From positions 14,388,067 through 14,452,066 of the forward strand of contig NC_049996.1 of assembly GCF_000003815.2 (NCBI RefSeq): a DNA stretch of 64,000 nt. Reading direction: 5' to 3'. The notes under the pieces are model-generated. The model did not search any database. It was given only the letters and a program-made list of their open reading frames with translations, and was not told where the DNA came from. The position numbers and the translations under genes were made by a program. Source of the DNA: Branchiostoma floridae. Taxonomy: Eukaryota > Chordata > Leptocardii > Amphioxiformes > Branchiostomatidae. Of the stretch, positions 12,485-24,046 are shown piece by piece; position 1 is the first letter of the stretch; each line of letters begins with the position of its first letter.

Positions 12485-14813
12485 CTACGATTGACTTTGT
12501 CCCTTAACGCTATTGATAATGTTGTCGATGAACTCCTGATGCTGCTCGTAGAATTCGCAGACTCTCCCGCCGACCGTTGTGATGTAGCCAATCGCAGCAC
12601 CCGCAGCTGACGTAGCGTAAACATTGGGCCCCCTACCGAACCATGACAGCATGCCAGCCACAGGACCACCAACTCCCATTCTGTGGAGTGTAGAAAAACA
12701 GTAGTATTATGTTGACGTCGATGTAGGTTAGACATCCAGGTAATAGGATACACCAAAAAGTAGTTACTCAAGCAAGGATATGGTTTTGGAAACGGTCAAC
12801 TTAGCTTTTTTCCCATTGAAATCCAAATTGTCTTCAGCTTGACTTTGCCCTTCCTTTGTTTACTATTGGAATCCAAATTGTCTTCAGCTTGACCATGTCT
12901 TACAATGTCTCCGATCGGACATCTAAAATTGTCTTCTTCATAGTTAGGGTATAAAAGATCAGTTCTTCCAGATCACTTCAGTGTCACTGACGAAGGATAG
13001 TGGATTCTATCCGAAACGTCTGACCGTTTCCAAAACCATATCCAGTTGCTTGAGTAACTGCTTTTTGGTGTATAATAATATTATGTTTACTTTCACGGAA
13101 GGGAAACATGTTATTGCATCGTCTTTTCCTCTTCTTCCATTCCAAACAACTTAAGGTCAACGACCTGGACAAAACGTCTGTCACCATGGTCACCATTGGT
13201 AAAGAACACCCAATTACTGTTAGGTAGCGAGTGGTAGGACAGAGCTGGAGGGGCTGGTCTCTATACGCATGGGTACGTAAGAATGAGTAAGAACTAGAGT
13301 TCGGCGACCTCATACCTCCATGAAATATTTTGAGCTTTTGTAGATTTTATGCAAATGACTTGGACATATTTTATGCATGGTGATGTTCATCATTGACTAA
13401 CTTACACATATCACAAGTATAAAATTTACAACATTTAAGCGTTTATTTTTACAACATTTAAGCGTTTATTTTAATTTTTACATAGCACGATGTACACATA
13501 AGCGACAGGCTAGAGGCTTTGACGAAAGCACACTCACTTGTCCCCCATGATTGTCATGGCCTTAGCGACGGCTCCGGTAACCCCAGCCCCGACCACCGCC
13601 CCGACAGTCTGCACCGTGTCCCGGCACCAGTTAGCGGGCTCCGTCTGCGGCTGGTCCGCACCTGGGGCACTGGAATGTTTTCCTGTGGAAAGAAAAAGAA
13701 TATACTGTAAATGCAGAAACTTTCACGGTGGTTTAATGTTCGCGGTTTGCATGGCGGCCGCTTCACCGCGAATTTAAAACCACCGCGAACATTTTAGCGA
13801 GAGACTCAAGTGCATGATACTACCGCGATATTAAAACCACCGCGAAAAGTCCATTTTGCCGCTACCGCGAAATTAAATCTCCGCAAACTTAAATGCATTT
13901 ACAGTATCTTAGAATATCAGAAGCTCAATTACACATTGATCTTTTCTCAGCACCAGAAATAGGACACAATGCTGTGCGTTACACATAGGAAAATAGGACA
14001 ATGCTGTGAATTTCTTTCATACGCGGCAGCGTTTAATTTTGGCTTCAATAAAATGATAGTTTTATATATGCATACACTCTTAAGGCTATCAAAGGCGAAG
14101 CGTTATACAAACGCAGATCAGTCAAGAAATGCAGGTACATATAATTTGCGCAGTTCATTTATACATACGTAGACGCACCACATATCGACTTATCAGCGAA
14201 CTGCAGAAGGTACCAAACACGCCTGCGTCAGGTATGACCAGCTAGCAGCTATATTCCTCATATAACCTTCCAGCAGTGCCAATGAGCATTATATCTGAAG
14301 TGTTTTGATCTGATTTGCACCATATAGTACACATAAAATATGTGACATTGCCGTTTTAGTTTGACTTGAGAGTGAAATGTGTTTCTTACCACAATGCAGA
14401 AATTATGATACCTGGGTTTTACGATGCAATTTGCAAGGCAATAAATTTGGGAGACATATATGTACATACGCCGGCTATCAAGCATTTGATAATCATAGCA
14501 TTATAGCATGAGACTCAGGCAACCATAGCAATACATCAGCCCAACGTTAACGTTTGGTACGATTTGTTGGTTCTATCACAATGCCAATGTTGTACATCGC
14601 CCTCCCCTCCCACCCTCCGTGTTTGACAAATTTTAAGACCGCCACCATGGCTATCACCAAGTGATTTAAACCGTCCTTACCCCCAGCCTCCGCTGTCTCA
14701 GGCTCTTTGGGTGGCGCAGACGGTTCCGTGCGTCCCTTGGAAGGCTCAGCAGCGAATGAGAGGCACACTAACATAAGGGCCGCGATACAAACGAACATGT
14801 TCAGTCCCGCCAT
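12485..14813 (-). CDS. Small secreted protein, three exons
   Basis: The model is complement(join(12485..12680, 13538..13682, 14681..14813)), 157 residues. All splice sites are GT-AG with strong donors (GTAAGG, GTGAGT), and phases 1 and 2 fit. The start at 14813 has a good context (AAAATGG) and gives a signal peptide of about 22 residues (hydrophobic core FVCIAALMLVCLSF, then AAEP). An upstream in-frame ATG at 14876 would bury that signal. The mature protein has a P/E-rich linker, then a Gly/Ala/Val-rich hydrophobic stretch (TVGAVVGAGVTGAVAKA), a second Gly/Ala-rich stretch (YATSAAGAAIGYITTVGG) and an acidic/aromatic C-terminus with one Cys. The alternating Gly/Ala helices recall membrane-active or ISG12-like small proteins, but I see no diagnostic match, so no function is assigned. 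Confidence 0.75.
12744..13076. repeat. Inverted pair of a dispersed repeat end (intron 2)
   Basis: Two copies of one roughly 100-bp repeat end lie in opposite orientation. One starts with CACCAAAAAGTAGTTACTCA at 12749; the other ends with its reverse near 13072. Both contain AACGGTCA/TGACCGTT and CCATATCC words. The plus copy carries GACGAAGGATAGTGGATTC. Related pieces lie at 17076-17195 and 32722-32822. This looks like the 3' end of a retroelement or the ends of a fold-back element; the family is not identified. Confidence 0.6.
13703..13906. mobile_element. MITE family A copy 1 (TACTGTAAATGCA ends)
   Basis: Terminal inverted repeats TACTGTAAATGCA and TGCATTTACAGTA bound an interior built from repeated, inverted CCACCGCGAA / TTCGCGGTGG words. 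Two more copies lie at 45064-45210 and 46170-46390. Non-coding; this copy sits at the edge of intron 1 of the secreted-protein gene, only 20 bases from its exon 2. Confidence 0.85.
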
Positions 14814-15061
14814 TTTGGATGACCTTTTTACTCGTAATCGTGTCACACCCCTGCTGCCTCCGGGGCATCCTGGCATCGCATGTCAGCTGGTACAGACAAC
14901 CACGCCCACAGTTCAAGGCCTTAGGGTTTAATGGCAAGAGGGCTCATCCGTTTTATCATGGGGAGGAGGGGTGAGAGAAATAATCATTTGGGTGATAGAG
15001 TTTATTGACTCTTTATTAGCACTTGGTAAGTGTATCTTCTACTAAGCACACCATCTATTTA

Positions 15062-15236
15062 TACAGAAGCCGCTTAATTGCACGGCCTATTTGCCATTGA
15101 ATTTCTTGCAATTATCCGGCTGGTGCAATAACGTGAAGTTATCTAGCTGGACTGCACCGGTTTGAGAATTTGGGATTCCGTGCAGTTAACAGAAGTGTGC
15201 GTTAATCCGTTGTACAATTAACTGGCTTCCGCTGTA
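15062..15236. mobile_element. MITE family B copy 1 (TACAG..GAAGCC ends)
   Basis: The ends are inverted repeats of about 25 bp, TACAGAAGCCGCTTAATTGC at the left and, reversed, TACAGCGGAAGCCAGTTAAT at the right. The interior shares ATCCGG.TGGTGCAATAA, GGGATTCCGT and AGTTAACAGAAGTGTG(C) words with the copy at 62103-62267. Confidence 0.8.
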
Positions 15237-15244
15237 AAAAGTTA

Positions 15245-15480
15245 CCAGCGTAAAGGCCAAGTGGACACTGGTAGGTCGTGAGTTCGAGCCCCGGTCGAAT
15301 CATACCAAAGACATCAAAGACTTTTAAACGGTACATGCTGCTTTCTGAGTGCACTCCATAATTTGGGAGAGAGTTTTGCACTTGAACACACATCACCGCC
15401 AATGGACTAGCCGCCTGCTGTAGTGATTGCATAAAGTTGTGTGGCCCAGGGCTACTGAAACAGAGATATGCGTTACCCTT
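15245..15480 (+). repeat. SINE-like repeat with a box-B-like site
   Basis: Contains GTGAGTTCGAGCCCC at 15278-15292, matching a polymerase III box B, without a clear box A. The downstream part (ATGGACTAGCCGCCTGCTG, GTGTGGCCCAGGGCT, GAAACAGAGAT) recurs inverted at 62745-62880, which shows a dispersed family. Probably a tRNA-derived SINE truncated at its 5' end. Confidence 0.6.
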
Positions 15481-16425
15481 TGCACCAGTTGGTGCAGGAA
15501 GAACTTTGCCACATTTTTTTCCTTTTTTGGATGTTAGAAAAAAACGAAATAAAATTGAAATTCATTCACATATTGGAAATGGCCAATTTCTACTATATTT
15601 ACCAACCCATTGAACCTGGGTAAGACTCATACATAGTTTCTTTGTGACAGGTCATTTTTTAGAAGGAAGTTCTATGACAAAAGTGGAGTAATCGTAACAA
15701 TGATGGATAAGACCAAGTCTTTTGAAAGTTGGTAAGATTTTTAACAACTTTCTGGATAGTGTCATTGATATATTTGGTGAAAGGAGACTGCTGTTATTAG
15801 CGGTAGAACACTAGATTGTTGTACTTCTAAGTTATAGTACGTAAGCCCCTATCTTAACAGGTATTAGAATAAGCATGTCGCCGTGGCATTTGAGGGACAC
15901 ACAGTAGACATTGGGTTGAACAATAACGAACAACAGGTCTGTTATACGTTACTAAGGTTTTAATCACCACCTGTCTTATACACGTGGAATACATTTAGAA
16001 ATGTGGCAAAGCATTTCAAAAGGCCACTGTGCAAATACTTTATCTACGTCTCAGAATGCTCTGCGCCACGGAAGATGACATTTACAGGTCAGGGGCATGT
16101 GTTACACGAAGACGTTATATGTCTATGACGTTATAGTATGACCTTTAACGTAAATCTAATATATTACCTTCCTGATTGCACGGCGCCGATTCGCGCCAAA
16201 TGTTCCTGACTCTATATGACCTTTTGGCAGAAGGTAAATAGTGCAGAAACACACACAAAAACAAAACAAATAACACGAAAAGACAAGCCACAACAAAGTG
16301 AAGCTCATAAACACACATGCGCGCACTGTCGAATTGAATGTTTGCAGGACAGATGTACTTGATAAAATTACCTCGCTCTACGTCTTGTGGTGTTTATATA
16401 AAAAAAACACAATGTTTAGACTAAT

Positions 16426-16980
16426 GTAATATTCCATCATACCTCAGAAATTACTGAAAAGTTTAGAATCGTACACTCAAATAGGTCAAGGCAGGGATCA
16501 AGCACCTTTCACTGAGATTTAAGAAAGCTTCTTTTCTAAATACAACATGTTTGCCAGACAATCCTACAACGATTTAATGTCCCAGGCTAATCCTAGATTA
16601 CCTGCCAGTTTGTACAAAACAACTTTACGGCAAGACCTTGTCCAATAACGTAGACGTTAAAATGATACCTGATCCCTAGCAACTGTAAGGCCGGTCATGA
16701 TTTCAGTCAGCCTAATATTCCATCATACCTCAGAAATAACTGAAAAGTTTCGAATCGTACAAAAAAATACTTCAAATATGAGATTTGAACAAAGCCTATT
16801 TTCTGAATACAAAATGTGAAGGCTGCCATTCAATCTTACCAATGTTTGCCAGACAATTTTCCAACGACATGTGGATTTCCATAGGACAATCCTAGATTAC
16901 CTGGGTAGTGTGTAAAACACCCTTACGGCAAGGTCTTGCCCAGTAATGTAGACATTAATATGATGTGTAATCCCTCAGTT
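16426..16980. repeat. Direct duplication of about 270 bp
   Basis: Two head-to-tail copies start at about 16426 and 16713. They share AATATTCCATCATACCTCAG, GTTTGCCAGACAAT, AATCCTAGATTACCTG and CTTACGGCAAG in the same order, with clear divergence and small insertions. No coding sequence. Confidence 0.75.
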
Positions 16981-17075
16981 TGAATAGGGCAATATAAGAC
17001 TTTTGGCCACACCTCAGGAGCAACACATCATGTACTATTATCTCTTTGAAAACATTCTTTTGAAATCTGATAAAA

Positions 17076-17195
17076 GTTACGCCAAAAAGTAGTTACACAA
17101 GCAAGTGGATATGATTTTGAAACGGTCAGACGTTTCAGATAGCATCCATTATCTTTCTTCTGTGACAGTCAAGCTGAAGACAACTTTGGATTAAA
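17076..17195 (-). repeat. Dispersed repeat end, third copy
   Basis: Carries GCCAAAAAGTAGTTAC, AAACGGTCAGACGTTTC and CAGTCAAGCTGAAGACAA words, the same family as 12744-13076. Confidence 0.55.
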
Positions 17196-17778
17196 AGTTA
17201 CAGGTAAAAAACTATTTGTTTCTGTCTGGTGACCTTGCTCTGTTTCTGGACACTCAGCTTTGACCAAGGCTGAGGGTTAAACCTGGATTTCTTGTAATCC
17301 AGCTGAATCCCCTTTGATCTGTGATTACAGATTAAGAGATCTACATGGTACATTGTTTTCTGAGTTTGGCCATGAAAAGATTGACATGAAGTGATGAATA
17401 GGCACTAGTCAATATATTTCCACTACGAATTTTTATTCCACGTTTCTTACAATCTATGACACAGAATATATCATCTTTATTTTATTGAATGCAACATATA
17501 TTTGTTAGATTCATACAAAGTACGATTTCGGGAAAAATGAATATTACAGAATAGTAACATTCCTGAATTTCAATACTTCTACAAGTGGCTGCAAAAAACT
17601 ATTATTGTGTAGCCAATACTTAAGTGTGATGACATTAACCCTAACATCATGAATACTTTGGTTGGATGTGTTTCCTGTTTCACTCAATTTCAGAAAGCCT
17701 ATGGCGTCCCCCGTCTTTTATAAGCTTATATAGTCACGTATCATAGTGGCAAGTACACGCATGCACGTATTGACACTA

Positions 17779-18245
17779 CTAGTCTTCAGCAACTGAGACG
17801 GAGGTCTCTTGGTTCTCATCAGCTCCGTATATGACTGGAATCGAGTGTTTGTCACCTGTTTGTGTCGTTGCCATAGAAACGGTGCCGTCGTACAGTCGAC
17901 TATCATCCTCATTCTTTGGTACGATAGCAATGTCTGCCTCCGCTGCTGATGCGTAGAAGGTGACGGGGTCATCATCATCATCAGTGTCGTCATCTGAAAT
18001 GTTCCAGTACTGATGGGGAAGGGATGTTGGTCTTGGTGCGCCGTCGCTTGTCTCGGTTGGGACTGTTGTATGGAGAGAGGCATCGATAGAAAGGCGTCGT
18101 TGGCGTCCTCGAACGGTATCGGCGTCGTGTTTTGTCGCGTGGCGAGTGGAGTTCACGAGGGTGCCCGGGGTTTCCCGACGGGTGCCGATTTCGTCCGAAT
18201 TCGGTCGGGGTGCAGAGTCAACCGGGTTGTCCGGTATTTCCCAAT
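17779..18245 (-). pseudogene. Severed C-terminal tail of the LRR receptor
   Basis: Minus-strand open frame of about 155 codons encoding a cytoplasmic tail: YWEIPDN, SAPRPNSDE, GTRRE, LVNSTR, then QYWNISDDD, an acidic DDDTDDDDD run and a final stop at 17779. The block from YWEIPDN to LVNSTR is nearly the same as residues 668-701 of the LRR receptor at 23979-26324 on the same strand. It has no start codon, signal or membrane segment of its own. I read it as the last ~155 codons of that receptor, cut off by the transposon at 18246-24110. A separate paralogous gene fragment is a less likely alternative, because the joined reading frame fits exactly. Confidence 0.8.
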
Positions 18246-18317
18246 ACGCCCTATTCACGTATGACGCAATCTAGCACCAAAACGAGGCGTGGAACGCACG
18301 AACAACATCGGGACAAT

Positions 18318-20941
18318 ATGGCGGCGTACCACTGTTGTGTGCCATCCTGTGTTAGCGATTCGCGCTACGATATCGGTAAAAAACTCACATTTCACCGTAT
18401 CCCTCATGACAAGCAACAGCGCAGAGAATGGATTGTAAAGATCCGCAGAGATGTCGGAAAGAATTTCAAGGTATTTTCGCATTATTTCGTAATGTTGTGG
18501 TTGGTGTAACGTTACATGCATGTTGGGGTGGGGGAGGGGCAGGGGCGTTAACTGGGTGTGACAGTTTCTAAGCTATTATCTTTTGTGGACAAGTTCTCGC
18601 CGCACAAATCTCAGACTTTTTTCTCAGAATATGCTCCGAGTTGTCTCCTATTTGTAAATCCTGAGTTTCAAGCCGATCCAAGCATCCAAAGTGACATTTT
18701 CTTTGTTTGGACCTTTGTTTACTTGCGTATTTTCTAGCGAATATCCATAAAGGCCCCGCAAAATATCGCTCGCACAGTCGGTGTTTAAAGATCAGCCACT
18801 GCCCGTGAATACTCAAGAAAATGTCCCTGTATGTCTGCGAAGTTTCCTTACTGTATAAGCATTTCATGTTCCTTTCTTAGCAAACTTTCCGCCGTCAATA
18901 TCGGCATTTTCAATTGAATTTTGAGACTCGTGCAGTGCGGACTTGTGCCTATTAAAATGTAAGGCGTTATATTTCTCGCACAAATCTCAGACACACCAGC
19001 TTATTTGAAGTTGTGATTACATTCAGTACATGTAGTATATCACATTTGATACCTTACAAAATTCGGTTAACTAGCAACAAATAAGATACATGTATATAGT
19101 ATTACATAATATATATATTATACACTAAAGCTAATCCAATGAAGTGGTCTTTATAAATATACCCTTCAAGCAGATGTTTAATTGGAAGAGACTTTTGATT
19201 TGAGTATCTTTGTCTAAGATGGTCTCATAATAAATGATCTACTTTATTGACTAATGGTCTGAGCTAGGACCTGAGTTTTCTGTACCAGTACCCACCCCTA
19301 GCCTGAGCTATTGATGTGTAATCAAACAGTAAATATATATACAGATAGTGAACAGAAATCTGAATATGGTAATATTTGTATATTACAATATATTCTGAAT
19401 GATCACAACCAATATACAACATGTTCTTCAATCAATTCTAGATATCATCTGCAACCCGTGTGTGCTCCGAACATTTCCATGAGAAAGACTTTCTCAGAAC
19501 ACTGTCCGGTCTAACACGGCTCAGGCCAGGAGTCATACCATCAGTATTCCAGTGGACAAAAACGACTACTGAGAGGCCCGCGCCAAAGAAGCGTTCCAAT
19601 GAGTAAGAGTTTATCATATTTGTGTACTGACCTACATTGCTCATATCTATGTTGCAATAATAAAGTTTATTTACGCATACATCCAGTCATTGTTATCCAC
19701 TGACATGTAAAAATATGTCAAATTTAAAAAAACTCAGAATTATGCAATACATTATGGAATGTTGATAGTTTTGCAGGTTTTCATCTCCATAGCTCATAGA
19801 ATTTTCTGTTTTGTATTTCAGTGTTGCTCCAGACCCATGTGTAGGCTGTGATGAAGGAGTGGCAGCTGATGGTCCAGTAGACACTACACCGGCACCATCA
19901 GCTGACCATGACTATTCCTCCACCCCTGTTCCTGCAGAGAGTCAGCTGGCAGCTGCCCAGGCAGAGATTGCCAGACTGCAGGAAAAGGTTAGACAACTGG
20001 AGCAGGAAAAGTTTTTCCTTGATAGATTTTCTTCTGACCCCCAAGCAATTAGTTTTTACACTGGCTTTAATAATTATCAAACATTAGTTAGCGTTTTCAC
20101 ATCTTTAGAACCTTCAGCTAATAACATGATCAGGTGGACTCAGATGCAGAGACATTCATCTAATATGAACAATGTTAGAATGTCATCTTTTAATGATTCA
20201 AGTCTTCCTCTTATTGACCAGTTTTTCATGTTTTTGTGCCGTGTGAGGCAGGGTCTTGCAGAGAATGATTTAGCTGTTAGGTTTGGTGTGTCCCAGTCTT
20301 CTGTTAGTAGGTTGTTAATCACCTGGGCAAATTATTTGTACTTCATGTTGGGCAGTTTGGCAATTTGGCCTTCTCGGAGTGTTGTTGATAAGAATATGCC
20401 AGAATGTTTCCGTAAGACCTACCCAAAGACAAGAGTTATACTTGACTGTACAGAGCTAAAGGTGCAGACTCCAAGTTCTAAGGTACTTAATTCTGAAACA
20501 TATTCACAGTACAAAAGCCACACAACATTTAAGGGTTTAATCGGAATTACACCATGTGGGGTCCTGTCCTTTGTCAGCACACTGTATACTGGATGTATAT
20601 CAGATAAAGAAATCACAGCTAGATCAGGAATAGTTGACCTTATTGAGCCTAATGATTCTGTTATGGCTGATAAGGGGTTTCTGATACAGGACCTACTGGA
20701 CAATAAACAAGCAATGTTAGTGATCCCCCCATTCCTTGGCAAGAAAGGAAAGTTCTCTGCCACTGAAGTTAGTCAGACCCATGGGATAGCTAGGTTGAGA
20801 ATACATGTGGAGAGGGCCATCAGGCGGGTAAAGGAATACCACATTTTTGATGGAGTAGTCCCACTTTCACTTGCTCCGTCAATCAACCAGATTTGGACTA
20901 CTTGTTCGATTCTGACAAATTTCAGGGGACCCTTATTCTAA
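18318..20941 (+). CDS. THAP-domain DDE transposase (ISL2EU-type), three exons
   Basis: The model is join(18318..18470, 19442..19602, 19822..20941), 477 residues, GT-AG introns with phases 0 and 2 fitting. Residues 1-90 are a THAP zinc finger: Cys6/7 and Cys11, a Trp in EWIVKI, Cys59-x2-His62 (VCSEHF), and a GVIPSVF motif. A short coiled coil lies at about 144-171. A helix-turn-helix near 246-276 (LAVRFGVSQSSVSRLLITW) matches the transposase HTH_4 type. The DDE_Tnp_4 core follows with Asp313 (ILDCTELK), Asp388 (MADKGF) and Glu435 (HVERAIRR). It should bind the element ends and catalyse cut-and-paste transposition. No stops or frameshifts are seen, so it may be active. The start has ATGGCG context and lies 72 bases inside the left terminus. 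Confidence 0.9.
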
Positions 20942-23063
20942 TAAGGGAAGTTGATAGATGAAGCAAGTGAAAATGGGACTCCTCCATAAAAAATGTGGTT
21001 TATTTGTTTGCATCGCACTAAAAAGTATAAAGATGAAATGAAGACCAAAAATACATAATACATTTTTTTGTACTAGTTATTCTACTCAATATTAACATTT
21101 GATGCTACTTTCTGCCCCTCACATTTTTTTGGAGTTCTTCATGTATTCTCCTGAAGTGGGTCACCAAATTGTGTTAGAAATTCCTGAGACAAAGGCATGA
21201 TTAAAACAAATTTGACAACATCTATTACTAAGTATTAGAAAAGCCCCTATTATATTGTTCTTGGCACTGTAACATTCAAGACTACAAAATGCTTGTTTAT
21301 CGTCCAGTAGGTCTTGTATCAGAAAAGAATATGTTATATACAATTGTTTGTGCTCAATAGTGCTTAGAAACCATTTAAATGTATGAAGCTTGGAGTCTAT
21401 ATCTCAAAGCATTAATAATCTTTTCGAGGGCACCAAATTTTCTTAACTTCTGGCGCAATTTTCGCATGGAAAGACGTGTGCTCTCAATATTACTCTTGTC
21501 TTTGGGTTAATTTTTGTCTGAGGGCACCAAATTTTCTCAACTTCTGGTGCATTTTACATGGAAACATGTGTATATGACATATATGACCGTGTTGTATTCT
21601 GTATATCCCACCCTCATAAACATAAATTTGAATCTATAGTTCTTCATGTATGTTTTTATCCTGTTGTAGACTCTGGCATAGTCTTATCAACAACACTCCT
21701 ATTGTAACTAACTTATCTTATATTTCTATGAATACCAAAGTTGTATGGTATGATTAAATATATATGTCTTAAGACCAAATCATTATTTGTAAAACAATAC
21801 ATATTGAACAGAATCAAATAGATACAGCAGATTTTATGAATCTTGACATTACATTTATTCACAATGGCATTTTATATATGACCAGATGTGGTTTGCAAAT
21901 GATCATGTTGTACCAACAAACTGAAATGTCTCCAACCTTGTAACATTGTAAGGTAGTCTGAGGCAATATTTTTCCTAATCCATTAGTTGAATACTGTGTA
22001 CTCATGTAATGAAGGTGTTACGTTGGGAAACTATGTACAAGATGCTTTCAACAAATCTACCATTCTTTAGTTGTCCAAATAAACTAGCCTAAATACCAAC
22101 TGGTAATGATTTATTACCGTAACCACATGTTTTCTAAATGGTGTTTTACTTCTTGCTGTTTCAGATACATTATACTATTGTTACTTGAAAAAAGATAGAA
22201 GATAAGTGTTATCATATTATATATTGTATATTGTAGAATGTATTTCATATGATGGGTATTTTTTTTATATTTTATAATCTGCATCTGAGTCCACCTTTTT
22301 ACAAATATGCCTGCAAGTTTGTACAGAATAAAGTCTCTAGTTGATATTTGATTTGCACAAAAAACATATTTCTTGTGTAATTATATATTATTAAGCAATG
22401 TTTTGTAACATCAACCTGTCTTTATATGTCTTAAGAAGTGAGAAAAATTGAACCTGTACAGACCAGAATTCATTAGCCATTGTTGATATCATATTCTTAT
22501 TGGCATTGAGCATGGGCCAGCAGCTGCCACTTATTAAGCTTTATTGCCTGATAACTGTACATACATGTTTCTAAGAGCATAAATATACAATAAAGGCAAT
22601 AAATTCATTTAGTCATTAAGAAATCTTGAGCTTGGTGTCATCTCTGAATGTCAGCTTCATGACTACATGTACAAATTGAAAGCTATTTAGGCAGTTATGG
22701 AGGGGGAGCGGTGCTGTTAGTGTGAAGTGTAGGGCCGACTATCATTTGGAAGGCATTGAAAATACTGTAATATTAACAACATATGCTTTTTTGAAATGGT
22801 AGATAATGACTTCATATAGATTATATACATGACAACCTTATTTACATATTCAATTAGAGAAGGTCACAAACTCATTCAGTAAATGGTAGGAATCATATTT
22901 GTGACATGCTACTAATACATAGAAGTGAGCATTGCAAGTTATATATTGCAAATTAGATAGATTACATTTCCATAGTTTAAAACATATTTTTCTCTTTCTG
23001 AAGGGATATATCTTATCTAAGTCATCTTCAGATTTTTGTTAACTTCAGATTTTGATTGACATG
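20942..23063. other. Spacer between the convergent transposon genes
   Basis: AT-rich and non-coding, inside the transposon. It holds a direct duplication near 21426-21560 (GAGGGCACCAAATTTTCT twice, about 104 bases apart) and a short inverted copy of a transposase segment at 21287-21330. The rest shows nothing I recognise. Confidence 0.7.
21287..21330 (-). repeat. Inverted copy of a transposase segment
   Basis: Read on the minus strand, this stretch matches the transposase codons for LIQDLLDNKQA (about 20685-20716) with few changes. It is a small inverted duplication inside the same element, or a remnant of an older copy. Confidence 0.65.
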
Positions 23064-24046
23064 TTAGTTTTTGCACATCTGTGGCAGATGGAACAGGAAG
23101 AAGAAACTATCTAGGGCAGTTTTCATAGAGCACCACAGATCTTCGTTAAATGCAATGCGCTCCAAATGATAGTCATCCCTACACTTCACCAGAAAGTCGC
23201 ACCACTTCTCCCCTGTCAGGCCCATCTGCCCCATCACCTGGTAGTAGTAACTGTGGGTGGATTTTAGTTTGTAGGTGCCATTGTTTTGCTTCTTTAAGTA
23301 GGGGCATGAATAGAATGAGTCTTTGTCAGGGCACTTTATTTCTAATAGGCCATGAGGGGTTTCAGAATTTGGGTCATACACTTTCCTATCAGGTGATGCT
23401 CCCAGGTGTGGGGCAGATGGGTTGATCACAAACCCAGACAGGTAGACATTGTTGCCAGTGACTTCAGAATACAATTTGTGATTACTGAACATATCAATGG
23501 GTGTCTGTCACCAATATGACTATGGACGGTGATGTAATATTATAACTGGAGAAGACGAGCGTAAGGCGGAGCTACTAGAACTAGTATCGGCACCCCGTCG
23601 GCCCCCAAGCACTTCCAGCGCCGCAGCGCCCAGCAGCGAAAACTTGGCCACGCCCCCAGCCGCCTTATGTTACCGCCACGGTAACAAGAAGCGTCACGTC
23701 ACCATTACGGTAACCAAAGCCGGCAGGGGGTGTGGCAAGTTATGTCAGGCTTGTGTAATGCTGTTTGGGTGCCGACAGGGGGCGCTGATCCAGTACACCA
23801 GTAGTAGTAATGTATGCCGCGCGCGCTAGTCTTCGGGCAAAGTAATGATACAAAACAGACAACATAAAACCACGTACCTTCAACGTCGTGCACATAGCCT
23901 TCAATAAAATTTGAATACCCCTTCTTCTGTTGTGACAGTGGAATTTTCGCCGACTTTTTTGCCCATGCGTCGACGCTATCAAACGTCAAGGGCGGTATAT
24001 TGCCTAGGTACTTGGTCCACTGTGTTACGGACCACGAGGACGCCAT
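23064..24046 (-). pseudogene. YqaJ-like exonuclease gene of the transposon, internally disrupted
   Basis: Two coding pieces are visible on the minus strand. The first (24046 to 23878, good donor AAG then GTACGT) gives a 56-codon N-terminus, MASSWSVTQW to EGYVHDVE. The second (about 23504 to 23064) has the YqaJ/lambda-exonuclease signature: GASPDRKVYD, then LLEIKCP (the E-x-K nuclease core), then YYYQVMGQM and WCDFLV. These enzymes are DNA exonucleases that accompany ISL2EU transposases. Joining the two pieces directly shifts the frame into a stop, and the Cys/His-rich middle part expected in this family is missing. The 370 bases between them are GC-rich and unrelated, and hold a plus-strand open stretch (about 23533-23829) of doubtful meaning. 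I conclude that the gene has lost its middle and probably cannot make the nuclease. Confidence 0.75.

Noticed and set aside
12485-14813. Assignment of the small secreted protein to the ISG12/IFI6 family
   Set aside because: Only Gly/Ala-rich helices are similar; the diagnostic pattern was not seen.
17718-18083. Second minus-strand frame of 121 codons over the receptor tail
   Set aside because: Out-of-frame shadow of the YWEIPDN frame, rich in Q/M/T with no family signature.
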